From Winogradskyella ursingii (GTDB lineage Bacteria > Bacteroidota > Bacteroidia > Flavobacteriales > Flavobacteriaceae): 64,000 nucleotides of DNA. The notes beneath the pieces are model-generated. The model was not told the DNA's origin and did not search any database. It saw only the letters and a program-made list of their open reading frames with translations. Positions 8,702 through 18,478 of the stretch are shown here, one piece after another (within the stretch, counting starts at the first letter, position 1; each line of letters begins with the position of its first letter). The stretch covers positions 682,001 through 746,000 of the forward strand of contig NZ_JABFDH010000002.1 in assembly GCF_013403975.1 (NCBI RefSeq), read 5' to 3'. The translations under genes and the position numbers were made by a program.

Positions 8702-9745
8702 ATGATAGTTATAAATGCAAGGTTTTTAACTCAGAAAATGACAGGAGTTCAAAGATATGCTTTTGAAATATGTAATAGATTACCTAAGCGAATAGGAGAA
8801 GAAGAAGTGGTTTTGGTCTTGCCTGAAGAAAAGGTGATAAATAATTTAAATAGCGACATTAGAATTACTCCTGTAGGGAAATTTAAAGGTCAATTATGGG
8901 AACAGATAGACTTACCTGTTTTTTTAAAAAAAAACGGAAACCCGTTATTAATTAATTTTGTCGGAATTGGGCCAGTATTGTATAAGAACAAATTGATGTT
9001 TTTATATGATTTAGCCTTTAGACATCATCCTAAATGGTTCACTTATCAATTTCAAAAATCCTATAATTATCTCATTCCTAAAAGCTTAAGAAACTCTCGA
9101 AAGGTGGTAACCGATAGTCATTATGTTAAGAGAGATATAGTTGAAACATATAAAATTCTTGATGACAAAATTGACGTTATCTATGCAGCGCCGTCGTTAA
9201 AATTTATAAACAAAAAGTTGAGAAAAGAAAAAATCATCTTAACTGTATCTTCTTTAGATCCGCGAAAGAATTTGAAACGTGTCATAGAATCATTTAATGA
9301 AATAGATTCCGAATATAAACTCGTTATCGTGGGGGCCAAAAACAAATCATTTTCTAAAACTGATTTAAGTGGTGGAAATAATAATGATAATATTATCTTT
9401 ACCGGCTATTTAACGGATAAAGAGTTAATCGATTTTTATAACAGAGCAGAATTATTCATTTACGCTTCCTTATTCGAGGGCTTTGGTATCCCTCCATTGG
9501 AAGCACAATCTTGTGGGTGCGCGTGTCTAATATCTAATGTAACTTCCCTTCCTGAGGTATATGGAAATTCAGTAGAATATTTTGACCCATATTCAACGCA
9601 AAGCATTAGAAACAAAATTAAAGAAGTTATCGGGAATAAAGAAAAAATACATGAACTCCGAGAATTGGGACTCAAAAACTCGAGACGTTTTAGTTGGGAT
9701 AAAGCAACTATAAAACTCACAGCTATAATTGAGGAATTATTATGA
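8702..9745 (+). CDS. Family 4 glycosyltransferase
   Basis: 347 aa GT-B fold transferase. The N-terminal acceptor domain opens with the GVQRYAFEIC segment (residues 15-24). The donor domain carries SLDPRKNLKRVIESF near residue 185 and the EX7E-type motif EGFGIPPLE near residue 259, followed by SCGCACLIS and LPEVYG. GT4 enzymes with this arrangement are retaining transferases that often use GDP-mannose or GDP-rhamnose. The stop overlaps the next ATG by 4 nt. Because gmd and rmd follow two genes later, D-rhamnose or mannose transfer is a reasonable but unproven guess. Confidence 0.87.
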   Translation: MIVINARFLTQKMTGVQRYAFEICNRLPKRIGEEEVVLVLPEEKVINNLNSDIRITPVGKFKGQLWEQIDLPVFLKKNGNPLLINFVGIGPVLYKNKLMFLYDLAFRHHPKWFTYQFQKSYNYLIPKSLRNSRKVVTDSHYVKRDIVETYKILDDKIDVIYAAPSLKFINKKLRKEKIILTVSSLDPRKNLKRVIESFNEIDSEYKLVIVGAKNKSFSKTDLSGGNNNDNIIFTGYLTDKELIDFYNRAELFIYASLFEGFGIPPLEAQSCGCACLISNVTSLPEVYGNSVEYFDPYSTQSIRNKIKEVIGNKEKIHELRELGLKNSRRFSWDKATIKLTAIIEELL

Positions 9746-10890
9746 AAAAAGCCTTAATCCATGATTGGTATACAGTATATGGCGGAGCAGAAAGATGCGT
9801 TGAAAGCTTTACTAATATTTGGGACGATTTTGACCATTTTTCTTTAATTGATAATCTATCACAAGAGCATAGAGATATTATATTAAAAGGTAAACAAACA
9901 AAAAACACTTTTATCCAAAATTTACCCTTTGGAAAAACAAAGTACAGGAATTATCTCCCTCTTTTTCCACTTGCCATAGAAGAATTAGACTTAACAGATT
10001 ATGAGCTAATTATATCTTCATCTTCTTCAGTTGCTAAAGGGGTATTAACCAGACCGAACCAATTACACATTTCTTACGTTTATTCACCCGTGAGATACGC
10101 TTGGGATCTGTATTCGCAGTATATAAAGGAAGAAGGACTTGACAAAGGTATAAAAGGCTTATTTGCAAGATATTTTTTGTTCAAGCTAAGATTATGGGAT
10201 TTTTCAACAGCGAATAGACCCGATCACTATATTGCAATTTCTAATTTCGTTGCCAAAAGAATCAAAAAAATTTACAACAAGGAAGCCATTGTTATTTACC
10301 CGCCAGTAGATACGAAATCATTTACATTAGCCACAGAAACAAAGGACTATTATATTACTTGTTCAAGAATGGTACCATATAAAAAGATTGATTTAATAGT
10401 GGACGCGTTCTCAAGAACGAACAAAAAATTAATTGTCGTTGGTGACGGCCCTGATTATAAGAAAATTAAAAAATTAGCAAATTCAAATGTCGAACTTAAA
10501 GGGTATGTTGAAAAAGAAGAGATGCAAGTCTTAATAAAGCAAGCAAGAGCGTTTATCTTTGCAGCTGAAGAAGATTTTGGAATCGCACCAATTGAAGCAC
10601 AGGCTTGTGGTGTTCCGGTAATTGCATATGGAAAAGGTGGTGCCTTAGAAACAATTAAAGGGGTATTTCCTAGTGAAAATAACGTGTCAGAAGCAATGAC
10701 AGGGATATTCTTTGAAGATCAAGAGGCAGACAGCCTTATTAATGCTTTAAAATATTTTGAAGATAATGAGGCTAGGTTTAATAAAATTGAGATAAGGAAA
10801 AATGCAAAACGATTTAGCGTGGAAAGATTTGAACTGGAATTTAAAGAAACAATAGAAGAATTATATAAGAACTGGAAGGAAAATCAATAA
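9742..10890 (+). CDS. WbaZ-like family 4 glycosyltransferase (mannosyl/rhamnosyl type)
   Basis: 382 aa GT-B protein. The opening [16 protein letters not shown] and the [16 protein letters not shown] segment near residues 108-123 are characteristic of the WbaZ-type mannosyltransferase branch. The donor domain has [20 protein letters not shown] near residues 276-295 with the EX7E glutamates. It is coupled to the upstream GT4 (4-nt overlap) and ends 1 nt before gmd. The tight linkage to GDP-D-rhamnose synthesis supports a role in adding D-rhamnose or mannose residues to the repeat unit in the cytoplasm. Confidence 0.87.
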   Translation: MKKALIHDWYTVYGGAERCVESFTNIWDDFDHFSLIDNLSQEHRDIILKGKQTKNTFIQNLPFGKTKYRNYLPLFPLAIEELDLTDYELIISSSSSVAKGVLTRPNQLHISYVYSPVRYAWDLYSQYIKEEGLDKGIKGLFARYFLFKLRLWDFSTANRPDHYIAISNFVAKRIKKIYNKEAIVIYPPVDTKSFTLATETKDYYITCSRMVPYKKIDLIVDAFSRTNKKLIVVGDGPDYKKIKKLANSNVELKGYVEKEEMQVLIKQARAFIFAAEEDFGIAPIEAQACGVPVIAYGKGGALETIKGVFPSENNVSEAMTGIFFEDQEADSLINALKYFEDNEARFNKIEIRKNAKRFSVERFELEFKETIEELYKNWKENQ

Positions 10891-10891
10891 A

Positions 10892-11926
10892 ATGAAGAAA
10901 GCAATTATAACAGGCATCACTGGCCAAGACGCTGCATATTTGGCAGAATTATTACTGAATAAGGGATATAAAGTTTATGGCACTTATAGAAGAACAAGTT
11001 CAACAAACTTTTGGAGAATCGAAGAATTGGGTGTAGATCAACACCCTAATTTGACATTGTTGGAATATGACCTGATAGATCTATCAAGCGCTTATAGAAT
11101 AATCTCAGAAATTGAACCTGACGAGATTTATAATTTGGCGGCTCAAAGTTTCGTGGGTGTTTCTTTCACTCAACCCATTGCTACCGCCCACATAACTGGT
11201 ATTGGCGCAATGAATTTACTTGAGGCTATTAGAACGATTAATCCAAAAATTAAATTTTATCAGGCCTCAACTTCAGAAATGTTTGGTAAAGTTCATGCTA
11301 TTCCCCAAAATGAAAACACACCATTTCACCCTAGAAGTCCTTATGGTGTTGCAAAGGTATTTGCACATTGGGCGACTTTAAATTACCAAGAATCATATGG
11401 CATATTTGCCACTAGCGGTATTTTATTTAACCATGAATCACCTTTAAGAGGCAAGGAGTTTGTTACAAGAAAAATTACAGATGCCGTAGCTAAAATCCAT
11501 TTAGGAAAACAAGAGCTGCTAGAACTCGGTAACATGGACGCAAAAAGAGATTGGGGCTATGCAAAGGAATATGTGGATGGCATGTATAGAATGTTACAAA
11601 TTGATGAGCCAGGAACCTTTGTCCTGGCAACAAATAAAACACAAACTGTCAGGGATTTTGTGTCTTTAGCTTTTAAAGCAATTGATATAAATATATCCTG
11701 GAAAGGAAAGGAAGAAAATGAAATTGGTTTTGATGACAATACGGGTAAAGAGTTAATAAAGGTTAATCCTAAATTCTATCGCCCTGCAGAAGTTGATTTA
11801 TTGATTGGAGACGCTACTAAAGCTAACAACCAATTAAACTGGGTGCCTAAAACGACTCTGAAAGAATTATGCGACATGATGGTTAAAAAGGATATTGAAA
11901 GAAATCAAAATGGAGGAACTTTCTAA
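10892..11926 (+). CDS. gmd: GDP-mannose 4,6-dehydratase
   Basis: 344 aa, full length. The extended SDR Rossmann motif [15 protein letters not shown] is at residues 8-22. The active-site region has STSEMFGK near residues 125-132, and the catalytic pair is Tyr151/Lys155 in [21 protein letters not shown] near residue 180 is a strong Gmd signature. The enzyme converts GDP-D-mannose to GDP-4-keto-6-deoxy-D-mannose, the branch point for GDP-D-rhamnose, GDP-L-fucose, GDP-colitose and others. The downstream gene overlaps by 17 nt and encodes a reductase of the Rmd type, so GDP-D-rhamnose is the expected product. Confidence 0.95.
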   Translation: MKKAIITGITGQDAAYLAELLLNKGYKVYGTYRRTSSTNFWRIEELGVDQHPNLTLLEYDLIDLSSAYRIISEIEPDEIYNLAAQSFVGVSFTQPIATAHITGIGAMNLLEAIRTINPKIKFYQASTSEMFGKVHAIPQNENTPFHPRSPYGVAKVFAHWATLNYQESYGIFATSGILFNHESPLRGKEFVTRKITDAVAKIHLGKQELLELGNMDAKRDWGYAKEYVDGMYRMLQIDEPGTFVLATNKTQTVRDFVSLAFKAIDINISWKGKEENEIGFDDNTGKELIKVNPKFYRPAEVDLLIGDATKANNQLNWVPKTTLKELCDMMVKKDIERNQNGGTF

Positions 11927-12806
11927 AGAAAAAGTATTTATAACAGGAATTAATGGTTTCACAGGTGCTCATTTAGAACAATACCTTTTAGATAAGGGGT
12001 TTGATGTATACGGAACTACAGTAAGCACACCTAATAATCCAAAACACTATTGTTGTAATATTTTGGATAAAAAAGAGCTTGGAAACATTTTAAAGAGTAT
12101 TAAGCCTAAATATATTGTTCATTTAGCAGCTATCTCATTTGTAGCTTCTGAAAATAAGCAGCAAATATACAATGTCAATATATTTGGCACTTTAAATCTG
12201 CTTGAGGCCATAGATAATTTAGATTATAGCCCTAATAAAATTTTGATTGCGAGTAGTGGTGCAGTTTATGGTAATATTGAGGGAGAGCTAGATGAAACTA
12301 TGAACCCTCAGCCCGTTAACCATTATGGGAATAGTAAATTAGTCATGGAAAACATGATTAAGACATATTTTGAAACACAAAATATCATAATAACAAGACC
12401 ATTTAATTACACCGGAATAGGTCAAGACAGTAAATTTTTAATACCTAAAATAGTTTCACACTTCCAAGAGAAGAAAAAAGAAATTGAACTGGGAAATATT
12501 AATGTTTACCGAGAGTTCAACAGTGTAAATTTTGTGGTAAAATGTTATATTGACCTTCTTGTTTCTGATGTGAAATCAGAGATTGTCAATGTCTGTAGCG
12601 GAAGCGCTATCGACATAAAAGAGATATTAGATATAATGGAAGATATTGCTGGATACTCTATTACAGTGAAAATTAATCCTGAATTCGTCAGAAAAAACGA
12701 GATACAAACTCTTAAAGGCTCTAATAAAAAACTAACCTCGTTTATAGGGAATAATAATAACCATAATAGTATTAAGAATACTTTAGAGAAAATGTATAGC
12801 TATTGA
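11910..12806 (+). CDS. rmd: GDP-6-deoxy-D-mannose (4-keto) reductase, Rmd-like
   Basis: 298 aa from the ATG at 11910. An upstream in-frame TTG at 11895 lies deeper inside gmd and is less likely. It is an extended SDR with the nucleotide-binding motif [15 protein letters not shown] near residues 13-27 and a catalytic Tyr139/Lys143 (YGNSK). [10 protein letters not shown] and then [14 protein letters not shown] match the Rmd/WbcJ-like substrate pocket. It would reduce the 4-keto group of the Gmd product to give GDP-D-rhamnose. The stereochemistry (rhamnose versus 6-deoxytalose) cannot be settled by sequence. It is translationally coupled to gmd. Confidence 0.85.
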   Translation: MEELSKEKVFITGINGFTGAHLEQYLLDKGFDVYGTTVSTPNNPKHYCCNILDKKELGNILKSIKPKYIVHLAAISFVASENKQQIYNVNIFGTLNLLEAIDNLDYSPNKILIASSGAVYGNIEGELDETMNPQPVNHYGNSKLVMENMIKTYFETQNIIITRPFNYTGIGQDSKFLIPKIVSHFQEKKKEIELGNINVYREFNSVNFVVKCYIDLLVSDVKSEIVNVCSGSAIDIKEILDIMEDIAGYSITVKINPEFVRKNEIQTLKGSNKKLTSFIGNNNNHNSIKNTLEKMYSY

Positions 12807-12983
12807 ATTACTTAAATTGAGATTTTTTAATAATTAAAAAATTTTCAAAAAATGAATATTTCAATTTAACTTAACCTAGGTGATTGTTACATTTAATTAT
12901 ATTTTCAATAGTCTTTTAATGATTTTTAAATAAGTTACTAGGACTCATAATCACTTTAAACACTATTTTTATACCAAAAAAAT
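12807..12983 (+). other. AT-rich 177-nt gap before the initiating transferase gene
   Basis: No ORF or RNA gene is visible. The stretch is extremely AT-rich with A and T runs, and has no exact TAnnTTTG box; TACATTTA near 12888 is a one-mismatch candidate on the plus strand. It separates the densely packed glycan operon from the initiating-transferase gene and probably holds that gene's promoter. Confidence 0.4.
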
Positions 12984-14339
12984 TTGAGCTTATTTAAACA
13001 AGGAAGATATTCTGGTTACCTCAGGCCAATTTCATACTTAATAGATTTAAGTATTATAAATTTGGTTGCTTACTATTATTTGCTCAAACCTGAAGATTTT
13101 CTAACATTTTCAACTTTCATTTCCATCAGCTGGGTTTTGCTTTCTGTTTATACTCGTTTTTATGAAGTATATAGATATACCAGGCCTGTCAATATTTTAA
13201 CCCTAATCGCACGTCAATCTATATTGTTTTTATTGCTGGCGTTTGCATTTTCTGGTCTTTACCATGAGTTGGATGTGTACCCAAGACCAACTGTAATATA
13301 TGCTTTTACCTGCTCATTGCTTATTACTATATTCAAATTTACTGTATACTATTTACTCCAAAAATATAGAACGTCTTTTGGCGGTAACTACAGATCTACA
13401 GTTATTTTAGGTCTTAACAAAAAGACCTTGGCTTTAGAGAATTTTTTCAAAAGGAATCCAGAATATGGCTATTCTCATAAAAAATCGTTTAGTTTTAAGA
13501 ACAAAGGGCAGAGTCTCAATGAAGCATTTCAATATATTTTGGAAGAAGGCATTGATGAAATTTACTGCTCAATTTCAGAAATGACCAACACCCAAATTGC
13601 TGATATCGTAGACTTTGCTGACAACAATTTAAAAATTTTAAAATTTATTCCAGACAGTAAAGAAATTTATTCCAAAAAGTTGAAATACGAATATTACGAT
13701 TACATTCCTGTACTTACCCTTAGAACCATTCCGCTTGAAGATTCTGTAAATATGTTCTTAAAGCGAAGTTTTGATATTTTATTTGCGAGTTTTATTATCG
13801 TCTTTATCCTATCATGGCTCACGCCAATAATTGCTATTTTGATAAAGATAGAATCCAAAGGTCCGGTATTTTTTAAACAATCGAGAAATGGCTTTAATTA
13901 TAAGGAGTTTGACTGTTATAAATTTAGGTCAATGACACCAAATAAAGAAGCACATTTATATCAAGCAACAAAAGGCGACCAACGTGTAACTAAAATTGGC
14001 AAATTCATTAGAAAAACCAGTATAGACGAATTGCCGCAATTTTTCAATGTATTGTTCGGAGATATGTCCGTTGTAGGGCCACGACCTCATATGGTGAGCC
14101 ATACCAATATGTATGCTAAAAAAATTGATAAATTTATGGTAAGGCACTTTGTGAAACCGGGTATTACGGGTTTGGCACAGATCAGCGGATTTAGAGGTGA
14201 GGTTGAAACTGATAAGGATATCATTGGACGTGTGAAGTTTGATATTTTTTATATCGAAAATTGGTCACTATTGTTAGATTTAAAAATTATAGTCCAAACA
14301 TTTATGAATGCCGTTAAGGGTGAAGAAAAAGCATATTAA
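12984..14339 (+). CDS. Polyprenyl-phosphate glycosyl-1-phosphate transferase (WcaJ/WbaP-like), initiates repeat-unit synthesis
   Basis: 451 aa. The N-terminal half has four or five membrane segments plus a cytoplasmic nucleotide-binding-like domain. A re-entrant helix near residues 265-290 precedes the catalytic PGT domain with KFRSMTP near residue 313, DELPQFFNVLFGDMSVVGPR near 348-367 and KPGITGLAQISGFRG near 387-401. It moves a sugar-1-phosphate from UDP-sugar to undecaprenyl phosphate, the first step of Wzx/Wzy glycan assembly. The start is TTG; no ATG lies close upstream, and GRYSGYLRP directly after it is the usual start of flavobacterial homologues. Its 3' end overlaps the convergent GT4 gene by 4 nt. 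Confidence 0.9.
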   Translation: MSLFKQGRYSGYLRPISYLIDLSIINLVAYYYLLKPEDFLTFSTFISISWVLLSVYTRFYEVYRYTRPVNILTLIARQSILFLLLAFAFSGLYHELDVYPRPTVIYAFTCSLLITIFKFTVYYLLQKYRTSFGGNYRSTVILGLNKKTLALENFFKRNPEYGYSHKKSFSFKNKGQSLNEAFQYILEEGIDEIYCSISEMTNTQIADIVDFADNNLKILKFIPDSKEIYSKKLKYEYYDYIPVLTLRTIPLEDSVNMFLKRSFDILFASFIIVFILSWLTPIIAILIKIESKGPVFFKQSRNGFNYKEFDCYKFRSMTPNKEAHLYQATKGDQRVTKIGKFIRKTSIDELPQFFNVLFGDMSVVGPRPHMVSHTNMYAKKIDKFMVRHFVKPGITGLAQISGFRGEVETDKDIIGRVKFDIFYIENWSLLLDLKIIVQTFMNAVKGEEKAY

Positions 14340-15499
14340 AGAATTGTTTTTAACCTTTTAAGTTGGTGTTGAAAGTCAAAATGTTCCTTTGCACTATTTT
14401 GAATATCTTTTCTTAACTCTACAGATATTTTTTGCGACTTTATTTTTTTCAATGTTGAATTCAGCTCAACATAATCACCTTCTCTAGCAATCCAACCCAA
14501 ATTATAGGTTGAAATAATTTTCTCCCCTTCGCCTCCACCAAAATAGAGCATAGGAAGTCCTAATTTTGAATACTCAAATATTTTTGAAGGTACCGAGCCG
14601 TAAATCCTATTTAATAAGGGTATTATAGCGACATCGTAGCCAATTAGAGCTTGGTGTAACTCCTCTCTTTTTAAGCTGCCATAAAAAAATAGAGGCAAAT
14701 TTTTATTAGAATTTATAAAATTTTCAATATCAGAAGCTTCAGCACCAGAACCATAAATATGAAACTCTATGCCGTCATATTCCAGCTCTTTACAAAGTCT
14801 TAAAATCCCTTGCGCTACACCCAACAAACCTGCATAAACTAAACGTAGTTTTTTGTTCGATGAATCCTTCGGAATAATTTTCGACGTGTTAAATTCAGGG
14901 TAATTTCTATATAAAAACAATTCTGGTGTTGTAGTAATTTTATTAATATGCGTGAGAATTTCTTGGCTTTGTCCCAAAACCAGATCGGCATTTTTATAGT
15001 TATAACGCTCTAGTTTTTTAAGAGTATTATAAGTCAAGCCATTTTTTAAAGCTCCCAGTTCCAGACCTGCACTTGGCCAGAGGTCGCTTACGTTCAAAAT
15101 CAATGTTCTTTTTTTAGAACGTAAAAATAACATACAGGTAAAAGCTACCAAAAGCGGTGGTGACTGTACTACTACTTTTTGAGGAATCGTATGCCATATA
15201 AAAAACCACATCAAACTAAAACTATACGAAAGCATAGCAAAAAGTCTAACAAATTTGTTTTTTGAAACCGAGGCATAAAGCCAAAGTCTATGCACTGTTA
15301 CACCATTTTCATAAGATTTGGAAGAACTTTTGCCGCGGTAATTTGTAAAAATTTTCCCGGTTGGATAATTGGGCAAAGGCGTGACCACACTCACTTTATA
15401 ATCAGAAGATAATCCTTCTGCTAAATGACAAATACGGTTAGCGGCCGCACCAATTTCTGGAGGATAGTAACTCGTAATAATCATTAATTCTTGCATCAT
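14336..15499 (-). CDS. Family 4 glycosyltransferase, WcaI/WbuB-like
   Basis: 387 aa on the minus strand. The N-terminal domain begins ITSYYPPEIGAAANRI with HLAEGL, then VTPLPNYPTGKIF, the recognised opening of WbuB/WcaI-type fucosyl- or N-acetylfucosaminyltransferases. The donor domain has LVYAGLLGVAQG near residue 210 and PSKIFEYSKLGLPML near 312-326. It converges on the initiating transferase with a 4-nt overlap of the two coding ends. The CapK-like gene lies 6 nt upstream on the same strand, so the pair is a two-gene operon. It probably adds the second sugar or a branch to the repeat unit. Confidence 0.85.
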   Translation of the reverse strand: MMQELMIITSYYPPEIGAAANRICHLAEGLSSDYKVSVVTPLPNYPTGKIFTNYRGKSSSKSYENGVTVHRLWLYASVSKNKFVRLFAMLSYSFSLMWFFIWHTIPQKVVVQSPPLLVAFTCMLFLRSKKRTLILNVSDLWPSAGLELGALKNGLTYNTLKKLERYNYKNADLVLGQSQEILTHINKITTTPELFLYRNYPEFNTSKIIPKDSSNKKLRLVYAGLLGVAQGILRLCKELEYDGIEFHIYGSGAEASDIENFINSNKNLPLFFYGSLKREELHQALIGYDVAIIPLLNRIYGSVPSKIFEYSKLGLPMLYFGGGEGEKIISTYNLGWIAREGDYVELNSTLKKIKSQKISVELRKDIQNSAKEHFDFQHQLKRLKTIL

Positions 15500-15505
15500 T
15501 GTTGC

Positions 15506-16816
15506 TTAATTAACATAGGAGGTAAACTGTTTTAACTTACCAGATTTAGAGCGTTGTAGTTGAGATACGCGTTCAAATTCTACATTAATGCCGTCTTCCA
15601 AATAACGCCTCATTTCAGCTGCAATAGTACTCTTTTTTTCATCTGAAAGTGCAAATTCGCCAACATAGCTAATCTTAAATTTATCTAATTTCAATTGTTC
15701 AATAGTAAATTCAGCAACATTGCCATCATCTTCAATTACGCTTTTGGTAATGTAATAAAATGTGAGTCCGGCTGCTTTTTTGCCACTTGGCAATACAGCG
15801 ATATCGTTAGTTCTGCCAATGAGCGCTTGTAAGATTGGTTTTTTTAATGAGCTTTTTGTGGATAAAATCCCAATGTCACCAATGTCATACCGTATAAACG
15901 GGTGCGCTTTATTATAAAGCGAAGTGATAACAACACGTCCTTCATTTCCATTGGGCAAAACATTGTCATTTTCATCTAAAATTTCAACAAACAACGTTTC
16001 GCTATTAATTTGCCATTCTTCATTTTTATTCTGAAAAGCGATGAGGTCCAGTTCCGAAGCTCCATATTCATTGACTAAGGGCACACCAAATTGGGCCTCC
16101 ATCAATCTTTTATCATTGTCAAATAACATTTCTGAAGTTACAATGCAAACTTTCAACGTCGGACAAACCTGATTTAAAACAACATTTTTCCGCTTTAAAA
16201 ATTTAGCGAATTGCACAACAGAGCTTGTATAACCGTTGATATAATCGAACTTTGTAGATTCAAATTTTTGCAATGCTTTTTCAAAAGCACTATCACTCAA
16301 ATCAAACACCGAAAACCGATATCGATTACCGAACCAATCTTTCAAACTTTCTTTATAAAACCCTTTTTTATCGAGAGGAATACCATAAAACCGAGCCTGT
16401 TTTGAAGTGTTAAAATCAATATTATACCAAGAAAAACGATTCATTATTACAGCCCAAGTCATGGCATGGCACCATTTATCTTTTGCAAAAACAAAGGGTT
16501 CGCCAGAGCTGCCAGAGGTTTTGTTAACATAAACTCTTTTAGGCGTATAATGGTCTGATAATCTATGTTTCAATGGTTGTTGCAAATGCTGTTTGGTCAT
16601 TACAGGAACTGATTGCCAGTTGCTTGTGTCAATTGCTTTTCCAAAATTTTTATAAAAATGATTGTATTTTAAATGAAAATTGAGAATGGCATTTTTGCGC
16701 TGTGTAATATAAGTTTCAAATTCCGTGTTGTTTTTTTCGTGGATTTTAGATAACTCAGATTTAGCTTTGTCAATGTCAAAGCCATTTATCTTTAGAGAAA
16801 AGTCGAATAATTGCAA
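15506..16816 (-). CDS. CapK-like protein of the phenylacetate-CoA-ligase/AMP-binding superfamily
   Basis: 436 aa. It carries the adenylate-forming signature TSGSSGEPF near residue 100, NEYGASELDLIAFQ near 249-262 and RYDIGDIG near 305. A C-terminal subdomain begins around LIGRTNDIAVLPSGKK. CapK-type members are common in capsule and EPS loci and have no settled reaction; they may activate an acyl or amino-acid substituent. It is co-transcribed with the GT4 gene (6-nt gap). The start is TTG at 16816 with no good ATG nearby, and a 16-nt near-palindrome (16815-16830) sits directly in front of it. Confidence 0.8.
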   Translation of the reverse strand: MQLFDFSLKINGFDIDKAKSELSKIHEKNNTEFETYITQRKNAILNFHLKYNHFYKNFGKAIDTSNWQSVPVMTKQHLQQPLKHRLSDHYTPKRVYVNKTSGSSGEPFVFAKDKWCHAMTWAVIMNRFSWYNIDFNTSKQARFYGIPLDKKGFYKESLKDWFGNRYRFSVFDLSDSAFEKALQKFESTKFDYINGYTSSVVQFAKFLKRKNVVLNQVCPTLKVCIVTSEMLFDNDKRLMEAQFGVPLVNEYGASELDLIAFQNKNEEWQINSETLFVEILDENDNVLPNGNEGRVVITSLYNKAHPFIRYDIGDIGILSTKSSLKKPILQALIGRTNDIAVLPSGKKAAGLTFYYITKSVIEDDGNVAEFTIEQLKLDKFKISYVGEFALSDEKKSTIAAEMRRYLEDGINVEFERVSQLQRSKSGKLKQFTSYVN

Positions 16817-16850
16817 GCTATTTTTAGCTTTTAAGGTTTCCGTAAATTAA

Positions 16851-16882
16851 TTGTTTTTTCAATTTAAAACCAATTATTTTTG
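16851..16882 (+). promoter_or_regulatory. Bacteroidota-type promoter for purD
   Basis: TTG at 16851-16853 (the -33 element) and TATTTTTG at 16875-16882 (exact TAnnTTTG -7 box), with 24 nt between element starts and a leader of about 30 nt to the purD ATG. Confidence 0.7.
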
Positions 16883-16920
16883 CCAGAAGTCATTATAGAT
16901 TTTCAAAAAACAGAATAATC

Positions 16921-18192
16921 ATGAATATTTTAGTACTTGGTTCAGGAGGTAGAGAACACACATTTGCCTGGAAATTAGCACAAAGCGATAAATGCAGTAA
17001 CCTTTTTGTGGCTCCTGGCAATTCAGGTACGGCGACAATTGCAAAGAACCTAAATCTTGTAGTTACCGACTTTAATGCTATCAAAGAAGAAGTGTTAAAA
17101 AACGATATTAATTTGGTGATAGTTGGTCCAGAAGATCCGTTGGTACAAGGCATTCACGATTTTTTTCTTAATGACAAGGATTTAAAAAGCGTTTCGGTGA
17201 TTGGTCCACAAAAAGCTGCTGCGCAACTGGAAGGCAGCAAAGAATTTGCAAAAGAATTTATGATGCGCCATAACATCCCAACGGCAGCATATCAAAGTTT
17301 TACCAAGGCCAATGTTGAGGAAGGATATAAATTTCTCGAAAGTCTAAACGCACCTTATGTGCTTAAAGCAGACGGTCTTGCGGCAGGAAAAGGAGTTCTG
17401 ATTTTAAACGATTTAAACGAAGCAAAATCAGAACTAAAAAGTATGCTCGTAAATGCCAAATTTGGCGACGCTAGCACCAAAGTGGTGATTGAAGAATTTT
17501 TAGATGGTATTGAGCTCAGCTGTTTTGTACTAACAGACGGAAAAGATTATAAAATTTTGCCAACAGCGAAAGATTACAAGCGCATTGGAGAAGGTGATAT
17601 AGGTTTAAATACGGGAGGAATGGGAGCTGTTTCGCCAGTGCCATTTGCGAACAAAGATTTTTTGGATAAAATTGAAAATCAAATCGTAAAACCCACCGTA
17701 GAAGGCTTAAAGAAAGACAATTTACCATACGTCGGTTTTATTTTTATAGGACTTATTAAGGTCGGGAATGATCCAAAAGTAATTGAGTATAACGTTAGAA
17801 TGGGAGATCCTGAAACCGAAGCGGTGTTGCCCAGAATAAAAACAGATTTGGTTGAAATCTTTAAAGCTATGGCAAATAAAACTTTATCGAAAATTAATAT
17901 TGAAATTGACGATAGAGCAGCAACAACGGTAATGCTCGTTTCTGGTGGTTATCCTGAAGCTTATGAAAAAGGAAAAGAGATTTCGGGTTTGGAGCATGTT
18001 GAGGACTCTATAGTGTTTCATGCAGGTGCCAAAAAAGAAAATGGTAAAGTATTGACCTCAGGTGGTCGTGTTATGGCAGTTACATCTTACGGCAACACGT
18101 ATCAAGAGGCCATAAAAAAATCTTATCAAAATATAGAAAAACTACATTTTGATAAGATGTATTATCGTAAGGATATTGGTTTTGACCTCTAA
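16921..18192 (+). CDS. purD: Phosphoribosylamine-glycine ligase (GAR synthetase)
   Basis: 423 aa, normal length for PurD. The N-terminal domain starts with VLGSGGREHTFAWKLA (residues 4-19) and carries GPEDPLVQGI near 75-84. The ATP-grasp core has ADGLAAGKGV near 151-160 and NVRMGDPETEAVLPRI near 290-305, both diagnostic. It catalyses ATP + 5-phosphoribosylamine + glycine to GAR in de novo purine synthesis. It stands alone as a purine gene here, with its own promoter, and converges on the small membrane-protein gene at 18197 with a 4-nt gap. The purD-DUF6341-DUF6427-upp neighbourhood is familiar in Flavobacteriaceae. Confidence 0.97.
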   Translation: MNILVLGSGGREHTFAWKLAQSDKCSNLFVAPGNSGTATIAKNLNLVVTDFNAIKEEVLKNDINLVIVGPEDPLVQGIHDFFLNDKDLKSVSVIGPQKAAAQLEGSKEFAKEFMMRHNIPTAAYQSFTKANVEEGYKFLESLNAPYVLKADGLAAGKGVLILNDLNEAKSELKSMLVNAKFGDASTKVVIEEFLDGIELSCFVLTDGKDYKILPTAKDYKRIGEGDIGLNTGGMGAVSPVPFANKDFLDKIENQIVKPTVEGLKKDNLPYVGFIFIGLIKVGNDPKVIEYNVRMGDPETEAVLPRIKTDLVEIFKAMANKTLSKINIEIDDRAATTVMLVSGGYPEAYEKGKEISGLEHVEDSIVFHAGAKKENGKVLTSGGRVMAVTSYGNTYQEAIKKSYQNIEKLHFDKMYYRKDIGFDL

Positions 18193-18196
18193 ATAT

Positions 18197-18424
18197 TTAT
18201 AGGTAAGAATGAGAAGTAACGGTCTTGTCCTCCTCGTTGTTATCGTTGTATTTTTTGAGTTGTAGCATCCAATAAGTAAATGCCACTAGACCAATAAGCA
18301 TAAAAATCCAAGACAATATATTTGCGGCAAACCAGCTTTCTAGTTCCAACGCTCTAAGTGCATCAAAAGGTGCAAACAGCACATTTACAAATAAATCCTC
18401 TATAGCGTAAAAGAAATCCTTCAT
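18197..18424 (-). CDS. DUF6341-like small membrane protein
   Basis: 75 aa. It resembles a short Flavobacteriia-specific family found next to uracil phosphoribosyltransferase genes. An amphipathic N-terminus (KDFFYAIEDLFVNVLFAPFD) precedes one clear membrane helix around residues 34-54, followed by a charged tail (KKYNDNNEEDK). The function is unknown. It has its own candidate promoter and is transcribed divergently from the DUF6427-like gene, with a 54-nt shared upstream region. The family name is from memory of its sequence and context. Confidence 0.7.
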   Translation of the reverse strand: MKDFFYAIEDLFVNVLFAPFDALRALELESWFAANILSWIFMLIGLVAFTYWMLQLKKYNDNNEEDKTVTSHSYL

Positions 18425-18457
18425 AAGTTTTTTAAATTTGAACTAACTTTCAAGCTA

Positions 18458-18465
18458 CAAAAGTA
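18458..18465 (-). promoter_or_regulatory. -7 box for the DUF6341-like gene
   Basis: Read on the minus strand this is TACTTTTG, an exact TAnnTTTG. A TTG on the same strand (CAA at 18486-18488) sits 23 nt upstream. The box ends 33 nt before the start codon at 18424. Confidence 0.55.
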
Positions 18466-18478
18466 CAACAAACAGTTA

